From assembly GCF_020320395.1 (NCBI RefSeq), contig NZ_JAEDAH010000078.1, forward strand, positions 1 through 64,000: DNA of 64,000 nucleotides. Reading direction: 5' to 3'. This document shows positions 52,734 through 61,830 of this stretch, piece by piece (the first letter of the stretch is position 1; each line of letters begins with the position of its first letter). The stretch is from Thalassolituus marinus (lineage in GTDB: Bacteria > Pseudomonadota > Gammaproteobacteria > Pseudomonadales > Oceanobacteraceae). The position numbers and the translations under genes were made by a program. The notes beneath the pieces are model-generated. The model made no database searches. It saw nothing but the letters and a program-made list of their open reading frames with translations, and was not told where the DNA came from.

Positions 52734-55152
52734 GTTTTTCTTCCGGCATCCACTTCACCACCATGGTGCGGATTTTTTCCATCGCGACTGGTTTGCTGAG
52801 ATAGTCATTCATACCAGCATCGAGGCAACGCTGCTCGTCGCCAGACATGGCATTGGCGGTCACGGCAATAACCGGACAATCTTTTTCTGCGATGCTGGCA
52901 CTACGGATACGACGGGTAGCTTCGAAACCATCCATCACCGGCATCTGACAATCCATAAAGATCATGTCGTAGTGGTACTGGCGTGGGCCGTTGAGGATCT
53001 CCAGCGCCTTTTCGCCGTTGTCAGCGACGTCGACCTGCAACTGCAGTTTGTTGAGCATGGAACTGAGCACACGCTGGTTAACGGTGTTGTCCTCAACAAT
53101 CAGCGCACGTCCGCGGATATGTTCAATCGGGGTGATATGAACCGTCTCTGGTCGATCGCGTACCAGTCGAACCTCGCTGTTGCCCAGTGGCTGCACCGGT
53201 AACCTGAGATTGATCGTGCTGCCCTGATGTTTGGTACTGTCGATTGTGATCTGACCTTCCATCACATGGCAGACAGCACGAACCAGCGACAGGCCGATGC
53301 CAAGTCCCTGATACTGGCGTTGCATCGAACTGTCTGCCTGACCGAAATATTCCTGTACGCGCTCCAGCTCAGTGGCGGTCATACCGATACCGGTATCGGT
53401 AATGGATATCTCCAGGCAGGGACGTTCATTGAGGCGGTTAAGCCCGACACTTACGCTGACTTTGCCATGCTCGGTAAACTTAATCGCGTTCTCAAGCAAT
53501 GCCTTAACGGCGTGGCGGATGCACTTAATATCGGCACGGATATGGTTGGGTAAACCCGGTAACAGTTTCAGCTCGAACTCGAGATTTTTGGCATCGCAGC
53601 GTTGGCGAACAAAATCTACTGTGGTGCGAATCATCGGCGACAGTTCGGTGGTTTCCGGCGATAGAATGCGGTTACCAGCCTGCAGCTCGGTGTAGGTCAG
53701 AACGTTGTCGACCAGCTCCAGCATGTCACTGGCGCTTGAGCGTGCGTCCTGCAGTGATGACAGCAATTGGTTACCACGTTCTTCGCGAGCCAGTTCCAGC
53801 GACCCGAGAATGCCGTTTAATGGTGTGCGGAATTCATGGCTGATGGTGGCCAGAAAATCATTCTTTAAGCGGTTGGATTCGGCCAGACGCTCTGCGCGTT
53901 CTTCCAGCTCTTTTTTTACCAGCGATTCGGCATGTAATTTGGCACGCTGCAGAATCTTGATACGGTCAGCCAGTGCGAACGACAGCAGAACGATCTCGAT
54001 TCCGCTGCCAATTTTACTGGCATGGGTGGTCCACAGGTTATTAGGCAGGTGTCCCAGCATCATGCTGATAGTGATCATGCCGCCAACGATCAGGGCTACC
54101 CACGCTGCCAGGAAAAAACGTGCCTCCCGTTGTCCTTTCATCAGCATGGCTGCCGATGCATAAAACACGGTGACGAGGAATATCACGACGACAAACTTGC
54201 CGGTGCTCATCACGGTGGCGATGTCGAATACAACTGAACTGACGCAAATAAGGGCAGACAGGACGAGGCACAACTTTAACGAAAAGTCTGCGTAGCGATG
54301 GTGGATTCTGGTTTGCAGGAAACCGCGGGTAAAGGTCGTGCCAAATACACCAACAAGGCCAATGGTCAGTGGCACAGCAATCTGTTCAAACCACGGCGAA
54401 CCGGCCCAGATAAACTGATAGCCGAGGCCGCTGGTGGCAAGCTGCAACCCGGCAAAGGCCGCGATGTAGCCAATGTAATGCAGGTAATCGTTGTCGCGGA
54501 TGCTGGTCCACAAAAAGAAATTGTAGAGAAACATTACCAGCATCATGCCGTAATACAGACCGAGTCCGTACTGCTCGGTACTGCGTTGCTCGATAAAGTG
54601 GTTGGCTTCCCAGAAATTCAAAGGCACCTGCATTGAGCTGGTGGTATGAACATTAATGTACATCAGCTGCTTTGACTGCTGATCAAAATCCATCGGGATG
54701 ACGAAGTTACGGTGGGTAAATGACCGCTCATGAAATGCTTTCAGGTCGCCCAGCTCGTAACTGGCCAGCAGCTCTTCATCCTGCGACAGGATAAATATAT
54801 TGATCACATCCAGTAGTGGGTAATTAATTTCCATCAGCCAGTGATGCTTGCTGCTGGCTGAGCCATCAATTTCCATTTTCAGCCAGTAGCTGGATGAGGT
54901 GAACCCCTCGTTAAACACGGATTTGGGATAAGGACTGAACTGGATGTTTTCGCTCAGGATGTAGGGCAGAGACCACTGTCCAAGCGGGTCTTCAACATAC
55001 AGCAGCTTGCCGTCACTGCTGTTGTGGGTAATCTGGTCGCTGAGGGTGACGACCCCGACGGTTGGTCCTGCGAGGGCGCGAGAGGGCAGGCACACAACGA
55101 AAAGTGCCAGCCCAAGCATAACGATAAATGCCGCCAAGTCCCTTTGTTTCAT
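52687..55152 (-). CDS. Hybrid sensor histidine kinase with 7TMR-DISM sensor
   Basis: 821 residues. Signal peptide (about 1-28) is followed by a periplasmic 7TMR-DISM extracellular domain (about 35-180) and seven membrane helices (about 190-400), a sensor type thought to bind carbohydrates or other ligands. Then HisKA with phospho-acceptor His in LATISHEFRTPLNGI, HATPase (NAIKFTEHG, DTGIGM, GLGIGLSLV), and a C-terminal receiver domain with Asp in FMDCQMPVMDGF and Lys in YLSKPV. No HPt domain or partner regulator is nearby. It lies 10 bases downstream of the restored reading frame of the surface protease gene, so may share its transcript. Ligand and output unknown. Confidence 0.93.
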   Translation of the reverse strand: MKQRDLAAFIVMLGLALFVVCLPSRALAGPTVGVVTLSDQITHNSSDGKLLYVEDPLGQWSLPYILSENIQFSPYPKSVFNEGFTSSSYWLKMEIDGSASSKHHWLMEINYPLLDVINIFILSQDEELLASYELGDLKAFHERSFTHRNFVIPMDFDQQSKQLMYINVHTTSSMQVPLNFWEANHFIEQRSTEQYGLGLYYGMMLVMFLYNFFLWTSIRDNDYLHYIGYIAAFAGLQLATSGLGYQFIWAGSPWFEQIAVPLTIGLVGVFGTTFTRGFLQTRIHHRYADFSLKLCLVLSALICVSSVVFDIATVMSTGKFVVVIFLVTVFYASAAMLMKGQREARFFLAAWVALIVGGMITISMMLGHLPNNLWTTHASKIGSGIEIVLLSFALADRIKILQRAKLHAESLVKKELEERAERLAESNRLKNDFLATISHEFRTPLNGILGSLELAREERGNQLLSSLQDARSSASDMLELVDNVLTYTELQAGNRILSPETTELSPMIRTTVDFVRQRCDAKNLEFELKLLPGLPNHIRADIKCIRHAVKALLENAIKFTEHGKVSVSVGLNRLNERPCLEISITDTGIGMTATELERVQEYFGQADSSMQRQYQGLGIGLSLVRAVCHVMEGQITIDSTKHQGSTINLRLPVQPLGNSEVRLVRDRPETVHITPIEHIRGRALIVEDNTVNQRVLSSMLNKLQLQVDVADNGEKALEILNGPRQYHYDMIFMDCQMPVMDGFEATRRIRSASIAEKDCPVIAVTANAMSGDEQRCLDAGMNDYLSKPVAMEKIRTMVVKWMPEEKLRGQAPTGASGQQSV

Positions 55153-55161
55153 AGGTATTTC

Positions 55162-58100
55162 TTAATCAGTCCGTTCGCGATTTAACACAGATGCGCGTCT
55201 GTCCGTGGAATAAACACTTGTTAACATGAGGACACTCAACAGCACAAGGAGTATTTCGGCCATGGCGCCACCACCACCGCCGGAGGAACTCACCACAACC
55301 GTTGTAGTACCTGCATTGTCGTTGTTGATCAGCGTAATGTTGATGGTCTTGGGGGGGGTACGCTGTGACAACGTCTGTATCGATTGTAGACCCGAGGCTA
55401 TGGCTGACCCGTAAATAGTCGGGTAGCTGTTGATCCAGGTCACCGTCCCAGCGGTAGCGCACTGAGCTGACGCTGATTTGTTCGGCGCTAAGGGTTTCTT
55501 TGCTGCCGTCGGTGAAGTACAGCTCAATGACGGGTAGCTCTTCAGAAAAATTGAAACCCGATGACTGAATAATACCTGACAGGGTAAAGGCAGTTGCTGA
55601 AGACGTCAGCGTAACGGTTGCCAGGGTCTGAGTTGAATTCAGCTGCGTTTCTTTCTCCAGATAACCGCTGGCATCGGTATACAGAGTGATTGCTTCGTTA
55701 GGCAGGTGAATACTGGCCTGTCCATTACTTGCTGTCACGGTATCGTCGAAGCCCCAGATAGAGAAGCGTTCGTCATACACACTGACAATAGCGTTGTCTA
55801 TTGCACTGCCGGACGTATCCTGCACCGCTACCGTCAGCGTTCTTGGCATTTGCGCTTCCAGTGTCAGCACAGAATCCGGGATATTACTTGCCAGTGCGCT
55901 GATGTCGGTTGAGAAACCCGCAGTGAGGTCGCTGTGCAACGCCAGATACACCAGCGCCGGGTTAAAGTTGTCTTCATCATCAGTGGCAACGACCTGAGTA
56001 ATGGCTCCACTCTGATCATCTGCAAAGCTAAGGTTACCGTTGCTGCTATCCAGATTGATGGTAGTTGCAGCAGGCGCGCCTTCAATTTTGAGCATCTGCA
56101 TGGCCAGTGGGTTAATCATCACCGGGCTGACGGCTGGAATCAGTCGCAGTGGCCGCTCCAGGTAATAACTGGCAGTAAAGCCATTACCATCGCTAACGGT
56201 CAGGGTGTATACACCGGCGAAGGCTCCGGAATCCGGCATTGCCAGAGTGTAATTGCCGCTGCTATCGACGCTGATCAGATCATCGCGGTCTCTGCCGCCG
56301 TAATACAGGGTCGTAGTCAGGCTGTTATCACCGCCGGCCAGTGTGAAGATTGTCGCTTCATTACTGACTGTGAAGGTATCGCCGTCGGTCAGGGAAGAGT
56401 CGCCACTGGTAAGAGTCAGCTCCGGCACCACAGTAACGCCCACAGTGGTACTCACCGGGTCAATGCCATCGGTCACCGACAGTGTCAGTACATAGTTGCC
56501 GGCGGTTCCCGCATCTGCGGCTACCGACAAGGTTGTGCCGCTGACGCTGGCCGACAGGCCGTCAGGAACCGACAGTACACTGAAGCTCAGCGAGTCATTA
56601 TCCGCATCGCTGGCTGCCAGTGTCTGTTCAGCAGCTGCACCGCCAGCCATCACAGTTACCGCCGCTGGTGCAGACCATACCGGTGCGCTGTTCGGTGTTG
56701 AGCTGATGGTGAACGACAGATCGGCACTGACACTGATATTGCCATCGCTGACCGCAACAGAAATCGTGGTGCTGCCTTCACTATCACCGGTAACCGTTAG
56801 CGTAGTCTCAGTATCAGACAGCGAGACTGTTACCATGCCGCTGTCGTAGCTGACCAGACTGTAGGTAAGGCTGTCGTTTTCCACGTCCGTGGCACTGAGG
56901 GTAATGTCCTGAGCGTTACTCTGCACAATGTTGTAGCTGGTCGACATGCTAAAGACTGGTGCATCGTTTACCGCGGTGACGGTAACCTGGAAGGTTTCTG
57001 CATCACTTAACTGACCGTCGGAAACACTGACCGTGATATTGCCTGAGCCCGAATAATCGGCAATCGGTGTAATCGTCAGCGTGTTATCGGACAGCGATGC
57101 GCCAAGTTCGGTGGCGGCGGAGTCCAGCGAATACGTCAGTGAGCCGCTGTCTACGTCGGTCGCCGCAAGAGTAATACTGATCGTGTTGTCTTCTGCCAGG
57201 GTTTTATCACCGATGGCCGTCAGCACCGGGGCGTCATTGACGGCCGTGACAGTAACCAGAAAAGAATCGCTGTCAGTGTCCTGACCATCGGAAACGCCAA
57301 CCACTACGGTGCCACTGCCAGAGTAGTCTGCCTGAGGTGCGATGGTGAGGGTTGTGCCGGATAGCGAAACCCCCAGTTCAGCGGGGGCCGACGTCAGGGA
57401 ATAGGTGAGTGAATCGCCATCGCTGTCGGAGGCAGCCAGAGTCACCGTTTTACTGCTGTCTTCATTCAGCGTCTGATCGGCCAGCGGGGTAAATACGGGG
57501 GCGTTATTGCCGCTGTTTTGCAGTGTCCAGCCAATATCAGCCAGCAGGTATTTGGCCAGCCCCGGGTTGTCAAGAAACCCGGTGTATTGCGGTTCCATTA
57601 ACTCATTCGGGTAAACGGCTGTGTCAAAATGACTGACGGATGAACCTTCATTGTAAGACGATGGTGCGTACATCTGTACCCGGCTGCCGTTCACTCCAGC
57701 AGATAAACCAGAAATATTGCTGTTTACCTGAGCCCCATCCCAGACCAGGTTGCCATCATTCAGTTCGGAAGCAGCACGGTCCGATTGGCCAAGATTGGTT
57801 AAGCGGGTTCCCTGGGTAGCGTCGAACAGTTGCTTGGTATAAGGGTCGAAAATGGGATCGGTGCCGTTGACCAGAAACTGAGTAGTTCCATCGTAGGCCA
57901 TAAAAGACAGAAACCCCATGCCATGCATAATCTCGTGCATAACTACTGAAAGTAACGAGGTTCCTGATGTTGGCGTGTCAAAACCAAGGTACCAGGAGGA
58001 GGATTCCAGGCAGCCGGTTGTGCCAATTTCAGAGTTGAACGTTGCTCGAATTTCATAACCTGATGGAACCAGATCTGTTCCGAAATGTTCGTTGGCCAGG

Positions 58101-58471
58101 CTGATAGGGTAGTCTGTCCATACCCCGGATTCTGAAACCTGATAGGCATATTTGGGCCCTGCACTGCCCAGCACGCCATAGGTTGGGTAGCACTCCAGAG
58201 GGTCAAATTTTGATTCAATTTCGATGGTTTGTGTGATGTTAAATGTCTGATTGAGAATATCTGCAGCTTTATTGAATACTGCCAGTCGCTGAGCTCCGAG
58301 AGTGGTCGCCGTATTGCCACCAACGGCAGAGGCTGATGTTGTGTCATTAAAGCCCTCACCTGCGCCGTCGCTGTTTACAATTTGCAATGCAGCAAGGCTG
58401 TTGGCTGAGAGCGTTATCGATGACGGGAAAAGCAACACCCGGCCACTGATTTTTAGTCCATGGAATATCAT
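55162..58471 (-). CDS. Surface metalloprotease-like protein with cadherin-type repeats (frameshifted)
   Basis: Start at the ATG complementary to 58469-58471, preceded by GAGG overlapping the upstream stop; the signal peptide covers about 27 residues. A zinc-protease-like module (about 30-320) has HEIMHGMGF; the third ligand may be His in SSVSHFD. Three or four cadherin/Ig-like repeats follow (NDAPV...DSDGDSLTYSL pattern), then carboxypeptidase-regulatory-like strands. The uninterrupted frame ends at 55166 with an atypical Trp/Arg/Cys-rich tail. Removing one C from the run of eight (55351-55358) joins it to another frame ending at 55162, with a Gly5 stretch, a hydrophobic helix and a basic tail, a GlyGly-CTERM-like sorting signal. 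The repaired length is 1102 codons. Family from memory; protease activity inferred. Confidence 0.75.
55351..55358. repeat. Homopolymer run of eight G (C on the coding strand) at a frame junction
   Basis: The only point needed to switch between the atypical C-terminus and the Gly-rich sorting tail of the surface protease. Seven residues would give the full sorting signal; eight abolishes it. It could be phase variation, a slippage-rescued frameshift, or a sequencing error. Confidence 0.8.
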
Positions 58472-58479
58472 GAGCAACC

Positions 58480-58971
58480 TCACTGTGCGGTGTTGTCGGC
58501 TGCGCTGGCCGAAGGAGCAGGGAGCGACGTTTGTACGTCAGGAATCGGGGTGATGCGTCGTTCAATCAGGTGAACCTGGCCATTCTCATCGGTGACGGCC
58601 ACCGTCACGGTGCGGTACTGACCTTTCAGGTTGATCAGGTGGCCCCCCTGAGGGTGGGGCTGCGCCACCAGTGCTGACATTGGAATGCGTTCGGCCTCCA
58701 GTGCTTTTTCTATCTCAGCTGGCATTGCTGGCTCGTCAGTGTGCTGGTGATCCGTGCTGTATCTGCCTGTGGCAGAGAGGCTCAGATCCTGGCGCATGAT
58801 GGCAGGTGAAGAGGGCTGTGTATTGGCCGGGTTTGCGACTGCGGCCGCTGGCGGGTTAGCTGACGCAGATATCGGGTCCTTTGCGACGATTACGGTAGCC
58901 TGTTGGCGCCCGGTCCAGATGGCCGCGATTGCCAGAGAAACAGCCACAACGGAGATCAGTGTTTTTTTCAT
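58480..58971 (-). CDS. Small exported protein upstream of the surface protease
   Basis: 163 residues, family not recognised. An N-terminal signal peptide or anchor (KKTLISVVAVSLAIAAIW) is followed by an Ala/Pro/Ser-rich low-complexity spacer (about 35-60). A small folded part holds GGHLINLKGQYRTVTVAV and ENGQVHLIERRITPIPDV, predicted as beta strands. Its stop codon overlaps the ribosome-binding site of the protease gene (TGAGG), so translation is probably coupled. It may be a chaperone, inhibitor or secretion partner of the protease, but nothing in the sequence proves this. Confidence 0.65.
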   Translation of the reverse strand: MKKTLISVVAVSLAIAAIWTGRQQATVIVAKDPISASANPPAAAVANPANTQPSSPAIMRQDLSLSATGRYSTDHQHTDEPAMPAEIEKALEAERIPMSALVAQPHPQGGHLINLKGQYRTVTVAVTDENGQVHLIERRITPIPDVQTSLPAPSASAADNTAQ

Positions 58972-59090
58972 AAACGGAGACAGGAAACAATTGTTAACTA
59001 AAGGCTAGTGCTATTGGACCGAATCTCCAGTCTATTCGCGTACAGGCGCTGTAAAACTCGGTAACCGCCTGTACCTGTGTGAACGGCGTC

Positions 59091-61571
59091 TCACTGTTTG
59101 TTTCTGTTCAGTGCCCGGTTAGTAAGGCGGGTGGCTGTAAAGGTCAGCGGGTCTTCCGGCCACGGATGTTTCGGGTAGCGACCACGCATATCCTTACGCA
59201 CCTCAGAATACGTGTTACGCCAGAAGTGAGGGAGGTCAGAGGTGACCTGCAGAGGGCGCCCCGCAGGCGACAGCAGGTGGATCAGCAATGGCTGGCGCTG
59301 ATCAATGATGCTGGGCTGACCCTCGTAGCCAAACATTTCCTGCAGTTTGACCGCCAGTACCGGCGGTGTCTGGCTGTAATCAATACGGATGTGAGAGCCG
59401 CTGGCGACCTGCCAGTGCGTAGGCGTAAGCTGGTCCAGTTGCTGCAGTTTGTCCCAGGGCAGCAGAGACCGGATAGCGGCTGCTGTATCGATTTTCTTAA
59501 GATCACGCTGATGACGGGCCTGCTGACAGAAGGGCAGTAACCAGTCTTCTGCCGTTTGTTTTAACCCCTCATCGGATACGTCTGGCCACTGGCTGCTGTC
59601 GTGCTGGTGCAGCAATGCCAGACGCTGACGCAGTGACTGTGCTTCTTCATTCCAGCTGAGACTGTTCAGGCCCTCAGTGTGGAAGAAATCGAGCCACACC
59701 TGCTGCCAGTCCTCATGTGTCATGGTCGTCAATGGCTGGCGGTTCAGTATCAGCGCCCCCAGTCGCTGCTGTTGTTCGCACTGCAGTTGGCCGTTGTCGA
59801 GCCAGCGTACTACCGCGCTGCTAGTGAACAGTGCTGGCATCAGTGATTGCAGGCGTTCAATACAGGCTACAGACAGCTCTGCTGCCATGCGGATGGTATT
59901 ACCGTTACTGCCACTGCCACTGCCACTGAGATCCGCGACAGCCAGCCACTGCGCATGGTGCCAGTCTGAATTCGCCGCCAGCCGCGCACCGACGCCGTTG
60001 GCCAGCAAAAAGTTGTCTGAGTCACTACGCCGTTGAGCGATACGATCCGGCCAGGCAAGAGCCAGTATCAGGGCCGTTGCGTCAGTATCGCTGATGCCAT
60101 CGGCCTGCGAAATTCCGCTGTCGAGCAGGCGTAACAGGTTGCTGGCCAGGGGATTAACCCGTTGCTTCCACAAAGCGTGGCGTTCAGCCTGATTGAGTAG
60201 GCGCTGCAGATCGTCGCTGGCTCGCAGCTTATGTGGCCATTCCTGCAGCAGCGCAATAATCGTTGCCGCTTTGTCGGCGACGCCCAGTTGTGCGGCGCTG
60301 ATCAGTGCATGAGACCAGCGCGGTTCTGTCGGTAGTGTGGCGCACTGGCGCCCATGATCTGTCAGTTGATTATCTGCAGTCATGTTCAGTTGAGACAGTA
60401 ATGTCCGGGCATGGCTGAGTGCGCGGGAAGGTGGTGCAGTTACCCAGTTCAGTTCGTCAGCATCGGCCCCCCACAATTTCAGCTGCAGTAACAGCGAAGT
60501 AAGATCGGCATCGAGAATTTCAGGGCGGATACTCGGTTCCAGGCGCTCTTGCTGTGATTGCGGCCATAGCCGATAACATATACCTGCCGCCTGACGGCCG
60601 GCACGGCCACTGCGCTGGATAGCGGAGGCCTGTGAAATGTAGCGCGTCTGCAACTGACTGGTACCGGTTGCTTGCTGGAAGCTCACCCGGCGTTCAAGTC
60701 CCGAGTCAATAACAATGCGTACACTGTCGATGGTGACCGAGCTTTCGGCAATGTTAGTTGCCAGAATGATGCGCCGCTGGCCTGCGATGGCCGGAGCCAG
60801 AGCTTGTTTCTGCTGCTGATCGTTGAGCTGACCGTGGAGAGGAAGAACGGTTACTCCCTGCAGTTTTTCATCCAGCAGAGCCTGCAGCTGTCGAATTTCC
60901 GCGGTACCCGGCAGGAAGACCAGTATGTCGCCCTCATGCGTCAGGGCCTCACTGACCACCCGGCTTACCTGCTGCGCAAGCGTAACGTTGTCGTTATCTC
61001 TCGGCCGGTAATGCAATTCAATGGGATATGTCCGACCTTCGCTGTGCAGGAAGGGCGCGTCAAACGTTTTCCGAATCTCGTTGTTATCAAGGGTCGCTGA
61101 CATCACCAGCAGGCGCAGATCATCACGCAGCAACTCCTGCGCTTGTTGTACCAGTGCCAGCGCAAGATCAGCGTGCAGATTGCGCTCATGGAATTCATCA
61201 AAGATGATCAGACCAACGTCGGCCAGCTCCGGATCCTGTTGCAGCATGCGGGTCAGAATACCTTCGGTAACCACCTCAATACGGGTGTCAGCGCTGACAC
61301 GCGTTTCCAGGCGAATACGGTAGCCTACGCTCTGACCAACGCTTTCCCCCAGTTGCCGTGCCATATAGGTGGCCGCGTTACGGGTTGCGATTCTACGTGG
61401 CTCCAGCATCAGAATCTTGCGTCCGTCGAGCCAGCGTTCGTTCATTAACGCCAATGGAACGCGCGTGGTCTTACCGGCACCGGGAGCGGCGCTGAGTAGC
61501 AGGCGGTTGTGGCTGGAGAGATTCTGACGGATGTCATCCAACAGAGAATCTATGGGAAGGCTGGTGGTCAT
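59091..61571 (-). CDS. hrpB: ATP-dependent helicase HrpB
   Basis: 826-residue DExH-box helicase. Motif I AAPGAGKTTRVPLALM near residues 28-43, motif II IIFDEFHERN, motif III VMSATLD, and motif VI QRSGRAGRQAAGICYRLW are all intact. A C-terminal HrpB-specific region follows (SPAGRPLQVTSDLPHFWRNTY). Biochemical role in bacteria is unclear; it is related to DEAH RNA helicases. A short hexamer repeat near 59910-59928 encodes an SGSGSGS linker. Confidence 0.94.
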   Translation of the reverse strand: MTTSLPIDSLLDDIRQNLSSHNRLLLSAAPGAGKTTRVPLALMNERWLDGRKILMLEPRRIATRNAATYMARQLGESVGQSVGYRIRLETRVSADTRIEVVTEGILTRMLQQDPELADVGLIIFDEFHERNLHADLALALVQQAQELLRDDLRLLVMSATLDNNEIRKTFDAPFLHSEGRTYPIELHYRPRDNDNVTLAQQVSRVVSEALTHEGDILVFLPGTAEIRQLQALLDEKLQGVTVLPLHGQLNDQQQKQALAPAIAGQRRIILATNIAESSVTIDSVRIVIDSGLERRVSFQQATGTSQLQTRYISQASAIQRSGRAGRQAAGICYRLWPQSQQERLEPSIRPEILDADLTSLLLQLKLWGADADELNWVTAPPSRALSHARTLLSQLNMTADNQLTDHGRQCATLPTEPRWSHALISAAQLGVADKAATIIALLQEWPHKLRASDDLQRLLNQAERHALWKQRVNPLASNLLRLLDSGISQADGISDTDATALILALAWPDRIAQRRSDSDNFLLANGVGARLAANSDWHHAQWLAVADLSGSGSGSNGNTIRMAAELSVACIERLQSLMPALFTSSAVVRWLDNGQLQCEQQQRLGALILNRQPLTTMTHEDWQQVWLDFFHTEGLNSLSWNEEAQSLRQRLALLHQHDSSQWPDVSDEGLKQTAEDWLLPFCQQARHQRDLKKIDTAAAIRSLLPWDKLQQLDQLTPTHWQVASGSHIRIDYSQTPPVLAVKLQEMFGYEGQPSIIDQRQPLLIHLLSPAGRPLQVTSDLPHFWRNTYSEVRKDMRGRYPKHPWPEDPLTFTATRLTNRALNRNKQ

Positions 61572-61640
61572 GGCTGGAAATGCTGGAGCCGGAAAAACGC
61601 TATGGTAGCATGTCAGTGCAGGTTTACCGATGGGGGCACT

Positions 61641-61826
61641 ATGTCAGATAAAAGCAATGTCGTGAGTTTCGATAAGGCCGGTGAAAAGCATCGTCATTCA
61701 CGGATGCATGATGCCAAAGAAGCAAAAATAGAAGAGATGAAAGACCGGTTTAAGGCGGCACTGCCAGATAAGCCTAGGCCGGTAAAAGACTACCTGAAAA
61801 AGAAGCGGGCGAAGAAAAAGCGCTGA
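61641..61826 (+). CDS. Small basic protein of unknown function
   Basis: 61 residues, starting at ATG 61641 seven bases after GGGGG; the longer frame overlaps hrpB on the opposite strand. Highly charged: the N-terminal half SNVVSFDKAGEKHRHSRMHD is followed by a helix-forming KEAKIEEMKDRFKAAL and a very basic C-terminus ending KKKRAKKKR. No cysteine or membrane segment. It may bind nucleic acid or ribosomes by charge, but no family is recognised. Divergent from hrpB, convergent with the cyclic-di-GMP gene. Confidence 0.65.
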   Translation: MSDKSNVVSFDKAGEKHRHSRMHDAKEAKIEEMKDRFKAALPDKPRPVKDYLKKKRAKKKR

Positions 61827-61830
61827 CCGT

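Noticed and set aside
56000-57500. Repeated segments in the surface protease gene as mobile or CRISPR-like DNA repeats
   Set aside because: They are diverged cadherin/Ig-like protein repeats, periodic at about 95 codons, within one gene.
59910-59928. Tandem GCCACT hexamer repeat in hrpB as a phase-variation tract
   Set aside because: Units are six bases, so copy changes keep the frame and only alter a Ser-Gly linker.
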